DNA of 27,516 nt from contig JAEYAG010000047.1 of NCBI GenBank assembly GCA_023451265.1, positions 1 to 27,516 on the forward strand, written 5' to 3'. The DNA is from Actinomycetes bacterium. Its GTDB lineage: Bacteria > Actinomycetota > Actinomycetes > Actinomycetales > Microbacteriaceae. The position numbers and the translations under genes are program-made. The notes beneath the pieces were generated by a model. That model was given only the letters and a program-made list of their open reading frames with translations, made no database searches and had not been told where the DNA came from. Positions 20,950 through 27,516 of the stretch are shown in pieces (the stretch's first letter is position 1; each line of letters starts with the position of its first letter).

Positions 20950-21483
20950 CGGCGCGAGCCGCGCGAGCACGCCCAGCCAGTGGGCGGCGGTGGCCTCGTC
21001 GTAGGGCGGGTCTTCCGCGCGGACGGCGCCCTCCAGGTCGAGGGCGACCTGCTCGAGGCGCTGTGCGATGTCGGGCGGATAGCCGTACCGCACGCGGTGC
21101 TCCTCACACTCGTCGCGGTCGTCGATGAACACGCCGCGGTCGTCGCGGGCGCGGACGACGTCGAGGTCCATGTCGATGCCGGTCGGCTCCGCCCCGGCAT
21201 CCCACCGCACGTCCCACGCGATGTCGATGTAGACGGCGATGCGGGGGTGGGTCGCGTTGAGAGTGGCGGCGTACTCCCCGCCCGGCGGGATGAGGGTGAC
21301 GTTGTCGCCGTGGGAGACCGTGTCGAGGCCGGGCCGCGCGCTGCGCCAGCCGTCGCGCTGGCCCACCCACTCGCCGTGCGCGTCGCTGCCGAGGTAGACG
21401 CAGTCGTGCTCCCAGTGCGGCGATCCGTCCCACTTGCGCCAGCGGAAGACGAGCGGGGTGCCGGGCGTGGGTCGGGCGGTCAT
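20947..21483 (-). CDS. DUF402 domain-containing protein
   Basis: Protein of 178 residues. It matches the DUF402 fold, whose known members hydrolyse nucleoside di- and triphosphates or pathway nucleotides (FomD-like): WDGSPHWEHDCVYLG near residues 19-33, then AVYIDIAWDVRWDAG (about 93-107), IDMDLDVVRARDDRG (about 113-127) and the metal-binding-looking FIDDRDECEEHRVRYGYP (about 129-146), followed by a C-terminal helix. The exact substrate is unknown. The ATG at 21483 is 7 nt after TAGGCT. First gene of the run leading into menG; divergent from menF across a 187-bp gap that holds a long inverted repeat. Confidence 0.8.
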   Translation of the reverse strand: MTARPTPGTPLVFRWRKWDGSPHWEHDCVYLGSDAHGEWVGQRDGWRSARPGLDTVSHGDNVTLIPPGGEYAATLNATHPRIAVYIDIAWDVRWDAGAEPTGIDMDLDVVRARDDRGVFIDDRDECEEHRVRYGYPPDIAQRLEQVALDLEGAVRAEDPPYDEATAAHWLGVLARLAP

Positions 21484-21490
21484 GGTCGCG

Positions 21491-21496
21491 AGCCTA
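21491..21496 (-). promoter_or_regulatory. -10 box, leaderless promoter of the DUF402 gene
   Basis: TAGGCT, 7 nt (CGCGACC), then ATG at 21483 on the minus strand. Confidence 0.6.
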
Positions 21497-21505
21497 CGCC
21501 GTGCG

Positions 21506-21593
21506 TAACTCCTCCAAATTGCGTGGCGGCCGCCGCCCGACCCGCGGAAAGACGCAGGGGCGCATCCTCACCAGTCGCGAATTGGAGGAGTTA
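21506..21593. repeat. 88-bp inverted-repeat element between divergent genes
   Basis: TAACTCCTCCAAATTGCG (21506-21523) is matched in reverse by CGCGAATTGGAGGAGTTA (21576-21593), 16 of 18 positions. The 52-bp centre is GC-rich. Arms are AT-richer than the surroundings and both end in the same TAACTCCTCC. It does not overlap the -10 boxes of either gene. It resembles a small non-coding repeat (MITE- or REP-like). Confidence 0.75.
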
Positions 21594-21658
21594 GACACTG
21601 CGGTCCGGGTAGACGGGCACGGGCGCGCGCGGGCGCCCGGCGCGGTGAGCCCGCGGAT

Positions 21659-21664
21659 TAGGCT
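21659..21664 (+). promoter_or_regulatory. -10 box, leaderless promoter of the isochorismate synthase gene
   Basis: TAGGCT, 6 nt (GGTCGG), then GTG at 21671. Confidence 0.6.
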
Positions 21665-21670
21665 GGTCGG

Positions 21671-22933
21671 GTGAGTTCCGACACCCCCGGCCCGACCCGG
21701 CTGCGCGTGGTGACCCGCGAGATCGCGCCGCTCGGCGACCTGCTCGAGTTCGCCGATCCGCACGACCCGCTCGTCTGGACGCGCCGCGGCGCGTGGCTCG
21801 TCGGCGTCGGCGACGCGCTGACCCTCACTGTCCCCGCGACGGATGCCGCCTCGCTCGCCGACCGCTGGCGCGAGGTCGCCGCCGCGGCCCTCGTCGACGA
21901 CCCCGTCGGCGTGCCCGGATCGGGCCTCATGGCATTCGGCGCCCTGCCGTTCGACGCCCGCTCGGCGGGGACCGCCGTCCTGACCGTGCCGCAGTTGACG
22001 ATCGGACACCGCGACGGCCGCACGTGGGCGAGCTGGGTACTGCCGGATGCCGGCGAGCCCGACCCGAACGAGCCGCGTGCGATCGGATTCGGCCCGCACT
22101 GGTCGGCCGCGGTCGGCCCCGGGGCGCTCACTCCGGAGGGCTATCAGGATGCCGTCCGCGCGGCCCTCGGCGCGATTGCGGCGGGCGAGGTCAGCAAGGT
22201 CGTGCTGGCGCGCGACCTCGTCGGCACGGTGCCCGCGGGCGCCGACCTGCGCCGCCTCGTGCGCTCCCTCGCGTCGGGCTACCCCGACACGTGGGTCTAC
22301 GCCGTCGACGGACTCATCGGCGCGAGCCCCGAGACCCTCGTCACCGTCACGGGCGGCACCGTCACGGCGCGCGTCCTCGCCGGCACCGTCGCGCGCGGTG
22401 CCGATCCCGACGCCGACCGCGAGGCCGCTCTCGGCCTTGCGACGAGCGAGAAGGACCTCACCGAGCACGAGTACGCGACCCGCAGCCTCGTCGACGCGCT
22501 GACACCACACACGAGTGCGCTCGCGGTCGGCGAGCAGCCGTTCACGCTCGCGCTGCCGAACGTGTGGCACCTCGCGACGGATGTCGAGGGGACGGTCGCC
22601 GAGGGCACGTCGGCCCTCGACCTACTGGCCGTGCTGCACCCGACCGCCGCCGTCGCGGGCACGCCGACGGCCGCCGCGCTCGACGCGATCCGCCGCATCG
22701 AGCCGTTCGATCGCGGCCGCTACGCCGGCCCCGTCGGCTGGGTCGACGCGCACGGCGACGGCGAGTGGGCGATCGCGCTGCGCGGCGCGCAGTTCGACCT
22801 GGATGCCGCGACGGATGCCGGCATCCCCTTCACGGCCCACGCCGGTGCGGGCATCGTCGCCGCGAGCGACCCCGAGGCCGAACTCCTCGAGACCCGCGTC
22901 AAATTTCGTCCGATCGTAGACGCGCTCGCGTAG
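21671..22933 (+). CDS. menF: Isochorismate synthase
   Basis: Chorismate-utilising enzyme of 420 residues; converts chorismate to isochorismate, the first committed step of menaquinone synthesis. The C-terminal catalytic domain is complete: AAGEVSKVVLARDLVG (about 173-188), IGASPETLVTVTGG (about 216-229), ARVLAGTVARGADPDAD, SEKDLTEHEYATRSLV (about 259-274), LHPTAAVAGTPTAAALDAI (about 319-337) and GRYAGPVGWVDAHGDGEWAI, ending HAGAGIVAASDPEAELLET. The context (menD, menA, menG) favours MenF over a siderophore-type EntC. The start is GTG, leaderless. It faces the PPK2 gene across a palindromic repeat. Confidence 0.9.
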   Translation: MSSDTPGPTRLRVVTREIAPLGDLLEFADPHDPLVWTRRGAWLVGVGDALTLTVPATDAASLADRWREVAAAALVDDPVGVPGSGLMAFGALPFDARSAGTAVLTVPQLTIGHRDGRTWASWVLPDAGEPDPNEPRAIGFGPHWSAAVGPGALTPEGYQDAVRAALGAIAAGEVSKVVLARDLVGTVPAGADLRRLVRSLASGYPDTWVYAVDGLIGASPETLVTVTGGTVTARVLAGTVARGADPDADREAALGLATSEKDLTEHEYATRSLVDALTPHTSALAVGEQPFTLALPNVWHLATDVEGTVAEGTSALDLLAVLHPTAAVAGTPTAAALDAIRRIEPFDRGRYAGPVGWVDAHGDGEWAIALRGAQFDLDAATDAGIPFTAHAGAGIVAASDPEAELLETRVKFRPIVDALA

Positions 22934-22950
22934 CGTGCGCGGCCGTCCGG

Positions 22951-22987
22951 TTGTCGAGTGCGACGCGCAGCGTCGCGTATCGAGACA
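22951..22987. terminator. Palindromic repeat between convergent menF and PPK2 genes
   Basis: GCGACGC-GCA-GCGTCGC (22960-22976) is a perfect 7-bp stem, flanked by TCGA on both sides (22954-22957 and 22980-22983) with a small internal loop. The wording TTGTCGAGT....CGTATCGAGAC is typical of a dispersed palindrome in Microbacteriaceae genomes and fits a bidirectional terminator. Confidence 0.6.
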
Positions 22988-23012
22988 CGACGCGCTGGCG
23001 TAGCCGGCGCCG

Positions 23013-23876
23013 TCAGGTCGCGGCGAGGCGGCGCTTCTCGGCCTCGACGTCGAAGTCGGCGGCGGGCCACTGCGGGTCGATGTCCTCCAGCGCGTCGAGC
23101 AGCAGCGCCTGCACGGCGATTCGGGCATACCACTTCGCGTTCGCGGGCACGACGTGCCACGGCGCGTTCGGGGTCGAGGTGCGCTCGAAGACCGTCTGGT
23201 ACGCCTCCATGTACGCCGGCCACAGTTCGCGCTCGTCGACGTCGCCGGGGTTGTACTTCCAGTGCTTGTCGGGGCGGTTCAGCCGCTCCATGAGCCGCGC
23301 CTTCTGCTCATCGGGCGAGATGTGCAGCATGACCTTGACGACGCGGATGCCGCGGTCGGTGAGCCTCTTCTCGAAGTCGACGATCGCGCCGTAGCGCCGC
23401 TCGATCTCCTCGGGGTCGGCCAGCGATCGCACGCGGCCGATCAGCACGTCCTCGTAGTGGGAACGGTCGAAGACGCCGATGAACCCGGCATCCGGCACAT
23501 GCTTCTCGATGCGCCAGAGGAAATCGTGCGCGAGCTCTTCCGGCGTGGGCTTCTTGAACGCGACGAGCGAGACGCCCTGAGGATCGACCGAGCCGACGAC
23601 GTGGCGGACGATGCCGCCCTTGCCGGCGGAGTCCATCGCCTGCAGCACGAGCAGGACCGCGGGGGTGTCCGCCACGATGCGGCTCTGTGCGAACAGGCGC
23701 TCCTGCAGCTCGTCGAGCTCATCCGCCCCGGCCCGAAGATCGACCTGACTGTGCTTCTTGCCCCCGGTGTATCCGGGCGTGGCGTCGGGGTCGACGTCGG
23801 CGAGCCGGAATCCCTCCCCCGCCCGCAGCAGCTCTACGGGGTCACCGCTCCAGTTCGTCTGGCTCTTCGCAGTCAT
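23013..23876 (-). CDS. Polyphosphate kinase 2 family protein
   Basis: Protein of 287 residues. PPK2 uses polyphosphate to phosphorylate nucleoside mono- or diphosphates. The Walker A site AMDSAGKGG is at residues 80-88, followed by VDPQGVSLVAFKKPT (about 98-111) and the Walker B block GFIGVFDRSHYEDVL (131-145). The lid region has the sequence VMLHISPDEQKARLMERLN and the C-terminus MEAYQTVFERTSTPNAPWHV, all typical. Single-domain length suggests class I or III. The ATG at 23876 follows CATGAT by 6 nt; the long frame above it is the shadow of menD. It lies 41 bp downstream of menD, probably in the same transcript. Confidence 0.9.
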   Translation of the reverse strand: MTAKSQTNWSGDPVELLRAGEGFRLADVDPDATPGYTGGKKHSQVDLRAGADELDELQERLFAQSRIVADTPAVLLVLQAMDSAGKGGIVRHVVGSVDPQGVSLVAFKKPTPEELAHDFLWRIEKHVPDAGFIGVFDRSHYEDVLIGRVRSLADPEEIERRYGAIVDFEKRLTDRGIRVVKVMLHISPDEQKARLMERLNRPDKHWKYNPGDVDERELWPAYMEAYQTVFERTSTPNAPWHVVPANAKWYARIAVQALLLDALEDIDPQWPAADFDVEAEKRRLAAT

Positions 23877-23917
23877 GACCACATCATGGCGCGACGGATG
23901 CCGGTCTGGCCACCGCG

Positions 23918-25723
23918 TTACCGGGCCAGCGCGACCTCGACGATCTGGCGGCCGGGCGCCGGCGAGGTCAGCGCCTGGTCGAGCGCCGCGCGCGTCGACA
24001 CCGGCGTGTAGGTCCAGCCGTACGCGGCGGCGATGTGCTCGATCGCGACCGTCTGCGGTGTGTACAGCACGCGCTCCATGGCGTCGGGGGTCGCGACCTG
24101 CGCGACCTCGAGGCCGTCGAAGATCGTGCCGCCGCCGTCGTTTCCGACGATGACCTGCAGCCGTGGTGGCTTCTCTCCGGGCGGCAGCAGCAGAGCGCCC
24201 ACGTCGTGCAGGAACGCGAGATCGCCCGTCAGCACGCGCGTGACGCCGGCGGCGCCGGCGGCCTGACTGGCCAGCGCGATCCCCATGCCCGTCGCGATCG
24301 TGCCGTCGATGCCGGCGAGCCCGCGATTGGCGTGCACGGGCACCTTCTTGCCGCCGAGCACCTCGTCGGCGACCCGCACGAGCCGCGACGAGGCGAACAG
24401 CAGCCGGTCGTGCGGCCACGTCGCCCGCCACACCGCGTCGACGAGGGTCACCCGATCGATGGGCGCGCGCGCCACGGCGAGCTCCGCCGCGATCGCCCCC
24501 AGCCGCTCGTGCGGTACCGCGGAAGACAGCCCCTCGGCATCCGGCGGTGGCGGCGCGAGGTCCACAGCCGCGGTGCGCGAGGCGCGCATCCACGCGCCGA
24601 ACCAGTCGCGGTCCCCGTCGCCGGCGGCGGCGCGGACGGCGTCGACCGCCGTCGTCGCGCCGTTGAGGTTGAGGGGTTCGCCCGGCCCGCGCACCGCGAA
24701 GACCTCCACCTCCGGGCGCGACAGCACCGCGACCGTCTCGCGGCTGAGCGTCGGGTGCCCGAACACGACCGCGCGCTCGATCCGTCCGCCGAGCTGCGGG
24801 TCCGCCAGCAGGCGACGATAGCCGTGGACGAGGTTGCGCCCGAATCGGGCGCCGCTGACGATCTCGGCGATCAGCGGCCAGCCGCCGGCGTGGGCGAGCG
24901 CCTCGGCGGCGGCGCCGGCATCCGCCCCCGCGATGACGACCGTGCGCGGTCCGCGCTCGAGCACGTGCGGATCGACGTCGGAATCGGTGGGCAGATTCGA
25001 CTCGCCGATGCCGCCGCCGCCCTGGTACAGCGCGCCGGAGGGCTCGATCTCCGGCACTGGCTCGCCGCCCGCCTCGTCGGGACCGGCGACCGGCGCGGGC
25101 AGCTCGACGGCGGGCATGCCGAGCCAGTCCGGCAGCGCGCCGGCGAGCGGATCGCGGTACGGCAGGTTGAGGTGCACCGGTCCGGCCTGACGGGTGCCGG
25201 CGCCGAGCGCCGCGGCGACGGCCTCCTCGGCAACCCGGCGGAGCATGGCGGACTGCTCGCCGGTGCCGTCGGGGTCGATCTCCTCGGGGACGGGCAGGTC
25301 CTCCTCCAGACGGATGCTGGGGGCGAACATTCCGGGCTGACGGGTCGTCTGGTTCGCGCCGACACCGCGCAGCTCGGGTGGCCGGTCGGCGGTGAGCAGC
25401 AGCAGGGGCACGCCGGCGTGGTGCGCCTCGAGCGCGGCCGGCAGCAGATTCGCCGCCGCGGTCCCCGACGTGCAGATGACGGCCGCGGGCAGGCGCGACT
25501 CCCGGCCGAGGCCGAGCGCCGTGAAGCCGGCGACCCGCTCGTCGATGCGCACGTGCAGTGAGATCGCCCCGCGCGCCTCGAGCTGTGCCGCGACCAGCGC
25601 GAGCGCCTGCGAGCGCGACCCGGGGCTCACGACGACGTGCCGCACGCCCAGTTCGACGAGCCGGCCGAGGAGGGCGGCGGCGGCATCCGTCGCCGGCACG
25701 CGACCGGCGTGGTGGCCGGTCAT
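23918..25723 (-). CDS. menD: 2-succinyl-5-enolpyruvyl-6-hydroxy-3-cyclohexene-1-carboxylate synthase
   Basis: ThDP-dependent enzyme of 601 residues; joins isochorismate and 2-oxoglutarate in menaquinone synthesis. HVVVSPGSRSQALALVAAQL (about 29-48) and HVRIDERVAGFTALGLG (about 57-73, Glu62 being the ThDP-activating residue) mark the N-terminal domain. ICTSGTAAANLLPAALEAHH and LLLTADRPPELRGVGANQT follow, and the C-terminal ThDP/Mg site is VGNDGGGTIFDGLE (about 522-535). The ATG at 25723 overlaps nothing but starts 1 bp after the stop of the PLDc_N gene (TGAgATG), so translational coupling is likely. Confidence 0.93.
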   Translation of the reverse strand: MTGHHAGRVPATDAAAALLGRLVELGVRHVVVSPGSRSQALALVAAQLEARGAISLHVRIDERVAGFTALGLGRESRLPAAVICTSGTAAANLLPAALEAHHAGVPLLLLTADRPPELRGVGANQTTRQPGMFAPSIRLEEDLPVPEEIDPDGTGEQSAMLRRVAEEAVAAALGAGTRQAGPVHLNLPYRDPLAGALPDWLGMPAVELPAPVAGPDEAGGEPVPEIEPSGALYQGGGGIGESNLPTDSDVDPHVLERGPRTVVIAGADAGAAAEALAHAGGWPLIAEIVSGARFGRNLVHGYRRLLADPQLGGRIERAVVFGHPTLSRETVAVLSRPEVEVFAVRGPGEPLNLNGATTAVDAVRAAAGDGDRDWFGAWMRASRTAAVDLAPPPPDAEGLSSAVPHERLGAIAAELAVARAPIDRVTLVDAVWRATWPHDRLLFASSRLVRVADEVLGGKKVPVHANRGLAGIDGTIATGMGIALASQAAGAAGVTRVLTGDLAFLHDVGALLLPPGEKPPRLQVIVGNDGGGTIFDGLEVAQVATPDAMERVLYTPQTVAIEHIAAAYGWTYTPVSTRAALDQALTSPAPGRQIVEVALAR

Positions 25724-25724
25724 C

Positions 25725-26108
25725 TCAGCCGTCGCTGCCGCGGAGCCCGGCGTCGCCGCGGGAGTCCTCGTCGCGCGGTCCGTCGGGCGAGGGGTCTTCG
25801 GCGTCGAGGGCGGCCAGCTCCGCCTCCAGCCGGCGGATGCGCTCATCCTGGTCGCTGATCGAGCCGATGCTCCCCAGGAAGTCGGGGTTGTCGTCGGGCG
25901 CGCGGAACTGCGGCTGCTGGCGCGGGCGCCCACGGCCCACGACGAACCAGAGGATTCCGCCGAGCACGGGGATCAGCACCACGATCAGCAGCCACACCGG
26001 CTTGCTCACCCCGCGGTGGCGGGTAGGCGGCTGCAGGGCGCAGTCGACGATGCTGTACACCCAGAAGGCGATCAGCAACAGCGCCAGAGGCAGCAGTACG
26101 CGCACCAC
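25725..26108 (-). CDS. PLDc_N (phospholipase D nuclease N-terminal) membrane protein
   Basis: Protein of 127 residues with two membrane segments: VRVLLPLALLLIAFWVYSIV (2-21) followed by DCALQPP, then KPVWLLIVVLIPVLGGILWF (about 36-55) followed by VVGRGRPR. This VYSIVDC....WLLIVLLIPVLGGILWF pattern is the PLDc_N domain, often found alone in actinobacteria as a small integral membrane protein. The remaining 65 residues are charged and include a coiled-coil stretch (DQDERIRRLEAELAALDAED). The start is the first of two GTG codons, set by TAGGAT 6 nt upstream. Coupled to menD. Confidence 0.82.
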   Translation of the reverse strand: MVRVLLPLALLLIAFWVYSIVDCALQPPTRHRGVSKPVWLLIVVLIPVLGGILWFVVGRGRPRQQPQFRAPDDNPDFLGSIGSISDQDERIRRLEAELAALDAEDPSPDGPRDEDSRGDAGLRGSDG

Positions 26109-26114
26109 CCTTCC

Positions 26115-26120
26115 ATCCTA
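26115..26120 (-). promoter_or_regulatory. -10 box, leaderless promoter of the PLDc_N-menD genes
   Basis: TAGGAT, 6 nt (GGAAGG), then GTG at 26108 on the minus strand. GGAAGG could also act as a ribosome binding site for the second GTG. Confidence 0.55.
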
Positions 26121-26171
26121 GGCGGGCGCGGACGTCCTGGCCGCGGGGGTGGCCGCGGCGCGCGACGCGCG

Positions 26172-26177
26172 TAGGCT
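26172..26177 (+). promoter_or_regulatory. -10 box, leaderless promoter of the DUF4229 gene
   Basis: TAGGCT, 6 nt (GGGACC), then ATG at 26184. Confidence 0.6.
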
Positions 26178-26183
26178 GGGACC

Positions 26184-26456
26184 ATGCGTGTCCGCTCGGC
26201 CCTCCTCTACACCGTGCTGCGCCTGGCGGCGTTCCTGGTGCCGTTCGGCCTCATGATGCTCATCCCGATCCTGCGGGAGTACTACTGGCTGTCGGCGATC
26301 TTCGCGGCGCTCATCGGCCTGAGCCTGTCGTTGCTGTTCCTGCGGCGCCCCCTCGAGGACGTCACCGCCGGTCTCGCCGCGCGGCGCGCGCCGCGGCTCA
26401 GCGACGAGCAGGTCGAAGACGCCGCCACCGACGAGCCCCCGGCACCGCGGGTCTGA
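26184..26456 (+). CDS. DUF4229 domain-containing small membrane protein
   Basis: Protein of 90 residues with two membrane segments (about 8-27 and 34-54, the second WLSAIFAALIGLSLSLLFLR) and a polar tail. YTVLRLAAFLVPFGLMM at the start and LRRPLEDVTAGL after the second segment are the pattern of DUF4229, found next to menA/menD in many actinobacteria, though no function is known. Leaderless ATG at 26184. It converges with menA, whose stop lies 27 bp downstream, and is divergent from the PLDc_N gene. Confidence 0.8.
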   Translation: MRVRSALLYTVLRLAAFLVPFGLMMLIPILREYYWLSAIFAALIGLSLSLLFLRRPLEDVTAGLAARRAPRLSDEQVEDAATDEPPAPRV

Positions 26457-26483
26457 CCCCGGTCGGACGACGCCTGCTCCGGC

Positions 26484-27455
26484 TCAGCCGACGAAGGCCC
26501 AGCAGAGGAACCCGGCGATCGCGAGCGAGGTCAGCGACGTCAGCCCGAGCGCGACCACGAGTTCGCGCGGCGCGCGGTAGGTCCACACGATGAGGATCGC
26601 GCACGCCGCGGGGATGAGGGCGAGCAGCGCCAGCCACGCGAGCGGGTAGAACAGCGCCAGCACGGCGACGATCCCGAACGGCGTCAGCACGAACAGGGTG
26701 AACAGCACCTGGGTGGCGCGCTTTCCGATCCGGACGGTGAGCGTGCGCTTGCCGACGAGGCGGTCCTGGTCGATGTCGCGCAGGTTGTTCGCCAGCAGCA
26801 CGGCGCACGCCAGCAGCCCCGCGGCGACGGCGGCCAGCCACGCCTCGTCGGGGACAACACCGGACTGCACGAACGTGGTGCCGAGCGTGGCGACGAGCCC
26901 GAAGAAGATGAAGACGAACACCTCGCCGAGGCCGGCGTAGCCGTAGGGACGCTTGCCGCCGGTGTAGAACCAGGCCGCCACCAGGCACGCGGCGCCGACC
27001 AGCAGCATCCACCAGTGCCCCGTGCGCACCACGATCGCGATGCCCGCCACCGCGGCGATGCCGAAGAACACCAGCGCGGCGGTGAGCACCGTGCGCGGCT
27101 TCACCTTGCGGCTCGCGGTCAGGCGCGCGGGGCCGACGCGGTGGTCGTCGGTGCCGCGGACGCCGTCGCTGTAGTCGTTCGCGAAGTTCACGCCGATCTG
27201 GATCGCGACGGCGACGATCAGGCAGCACAGCGCGATGACCCAGTGGAACTCGTGGTCGACGACGAGCGCCGCGCCGGTGCCGATCACGACGGGCGAGACC
27301 GCGAGAGGCAGCGTGCGCAGCCGCGCGGCGCCGATCCAGTCCCCGAGGGTCGGCGGCGCCACGTGCGCGGGATCGCGCGAGACGTGCGCCTTCTGCGGGT
27401 TGCCGTGGGGGCGCTTGGTGACGGGAGACTTCTTCTTGCGGGTGCGGGCTGCCAC
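26484..27455 (-). CDS. menA: 1,4-dihydroxy-2-naphthoate polyprenyltransferase
   Basis: Integral membrane prenyltransferase of 323 residues. It attaches the polyprenyl tail to 1,4-dihydroxy-2-naphthoate. The UbiA-family Asp motifs are NFANDYSDGVRGTDD (about 86-100) and NNLRDIDQDRLVGKRTL (about 223-239). About eight or nine hydrophobic segments follow the cytoplasmic N-terminus, which is basic (ARTRKKKSPVTKRPHGNPQK). The GTG at 27455 is chosen because it lies 7 nt after TAGGAT; the longer frame to 27509 is not supported. The TAG of the next gene upstream forms the first three bases of that box. Confidence 0.9.
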   Translation of the reverse strand: MAARTRKKKSPVTKRPHGNPQKAHVSRDPAHVAPPTLGDWIGAARLRTLPLAVSPVVIGTGAALVVDHEFHWVIALCCLIVAVAIQIGVNFANDYSDGVRGTDDHRVGPARLTASRKVKPRTVLTAALVFFGIAAVAGIAIVVRTGHWWMLLVGAACLVAAWFYTGGKRPYGYAGLGEVFVFIFFGLVATLGTTFVQSGVVPDEAWLAAVAAGLLACAVLLANNLRDIDQDRLVGKRTLTVRIGKRATQVLFTLFVLTPFGIVAVLALFYPLAWLALLALIPAACAILIVWTYRAPRELVVALGLTSLTSLAIAGFLCWAFVG

Positions 27456-27462
27456 GACCGGC

Positions 27463-27468
27463 ATCCTA
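27463..27468 (-). promoter_or_regulatory. -10 box, leaderless promoter of menA
   Basis: TAGGAT, 7 nt (GCCGGTC), then GTG at 27455 on the minus strand. The stop TAG (27466-27468) of the upstream gene is part of the box. Confidence 0.55.
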
Positions 27469-27516
27469 TTGCGTGCCGCTTTGCGCATCCGATTCCGCGG
27501 CGAGCGCACGCAGGGC
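27466..27516 (-). CDS. C-terminal end of a gene running out of the window (possibly menE)
   Basis: The last 16 codons and stop of an open frame read ALRALAAESDAQSGTQ. Acyl-CoA ligases such as MenE often end in a similar RRALRALA stretch and menE is commonly next to menA, so o-succinylbenzoate-CoA ligase is a fair guess. Too short for proof. Confidence 0.4.
   Translation of the reverse strand, partial: ALRALAAESDAQSGTQ

Noticed and set aside
24035..25561. Open frame of 508 codons opposite menD
   Set aside because: Antisense shadow; composition is Arg/Gly/His-rich and menD is certain.
1..27516. CRISPR arrays
   Set aside because: No regularly spaced repeats with unique spacers were seen; the only tandem repeat is the 9-bp coding unit at 7403-7429.

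Overview
The window looks like a chromosomal segment of a high-GC actinobacterium, most likely a Microbacterium or close relative in the Microbacteriaceae. The basis is about 70% GC, Microbacteriaceae-type proteins (DUF222/HNH, DUF4229, FBP-domain protein, a second YidC), a menaquinone pathway, and many genes whose start lies 6-7 nt after a TAnnnT box (leaderless type). All calls come from reading the sequence; no database search was run.

Layout. 1-5.4 kb: tRNA-Thr, an M23 peptidase with a long cytoplasmic N-terminus, a divergent pair (inositol monophosphatase family / FAD oxidoreductase), a six-helix membrane protein with a Pro/Ala tail, and tRNA-Tyr with a perfect 17-bp terminator. 5.4-11.0 kb: FBP-domain (EF-G-binding type) protein, then an accessory stretch with an aminoglycoside-phosphotransferase remnant, a DUF222-HNH protein, a GNAT acetyltransferase, a SAM methyltransferase and an esterase. 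11.0-11.5 kb: yajQ. 11.5-13.9 kb: a decayed integrative element sitting exactly in the 3' end of yajQ. 14-17.7 kb: AraC/GyrI regulator, small membrane protein, YidC-like insertase, acidic hypothetical, alpha/beta hydrolase. 17.7-27.5 kb: menaquinone block with a FprA-type reductase, polyprenyl diphosphate synthase, menG, a DUF402 protein, isochorismate synthase (menF), PPK2, menD, PLDc_N protein, DUF4229 protein, menA and the last codons of a gene that may be menE.

How the genes work together. Isochorismate synthase and MenD act early in making the naphthoquinone ring. The polyprenyl synthase supplies the side chain, MenA joins the two, and MenG methylates the product to menaquinone. MenB, C, E and H are not seen and probably lie beyond the right edge.

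Main finding. A 14-bp core is repeated at 11494-11507 (end of yajQ) and 13922-13935. Both copies read F-V-N-Y-R-stop. Between them lie the C-terminal remnant of a tyrosine recombinase next to the left copy, two unknown small genes, an excisionase-like HTH gene, and an HTH-WhiB-like fusion broken by two frameshifts. The heptamer GGATGCC/GGCATCC, very frequent in the flanking chromosome, is absent from this segment. A second anomaly is a 19-bp copy of the yajQ 5' end located 2 kb upstream, so yajQ has been disturbed on both sides.
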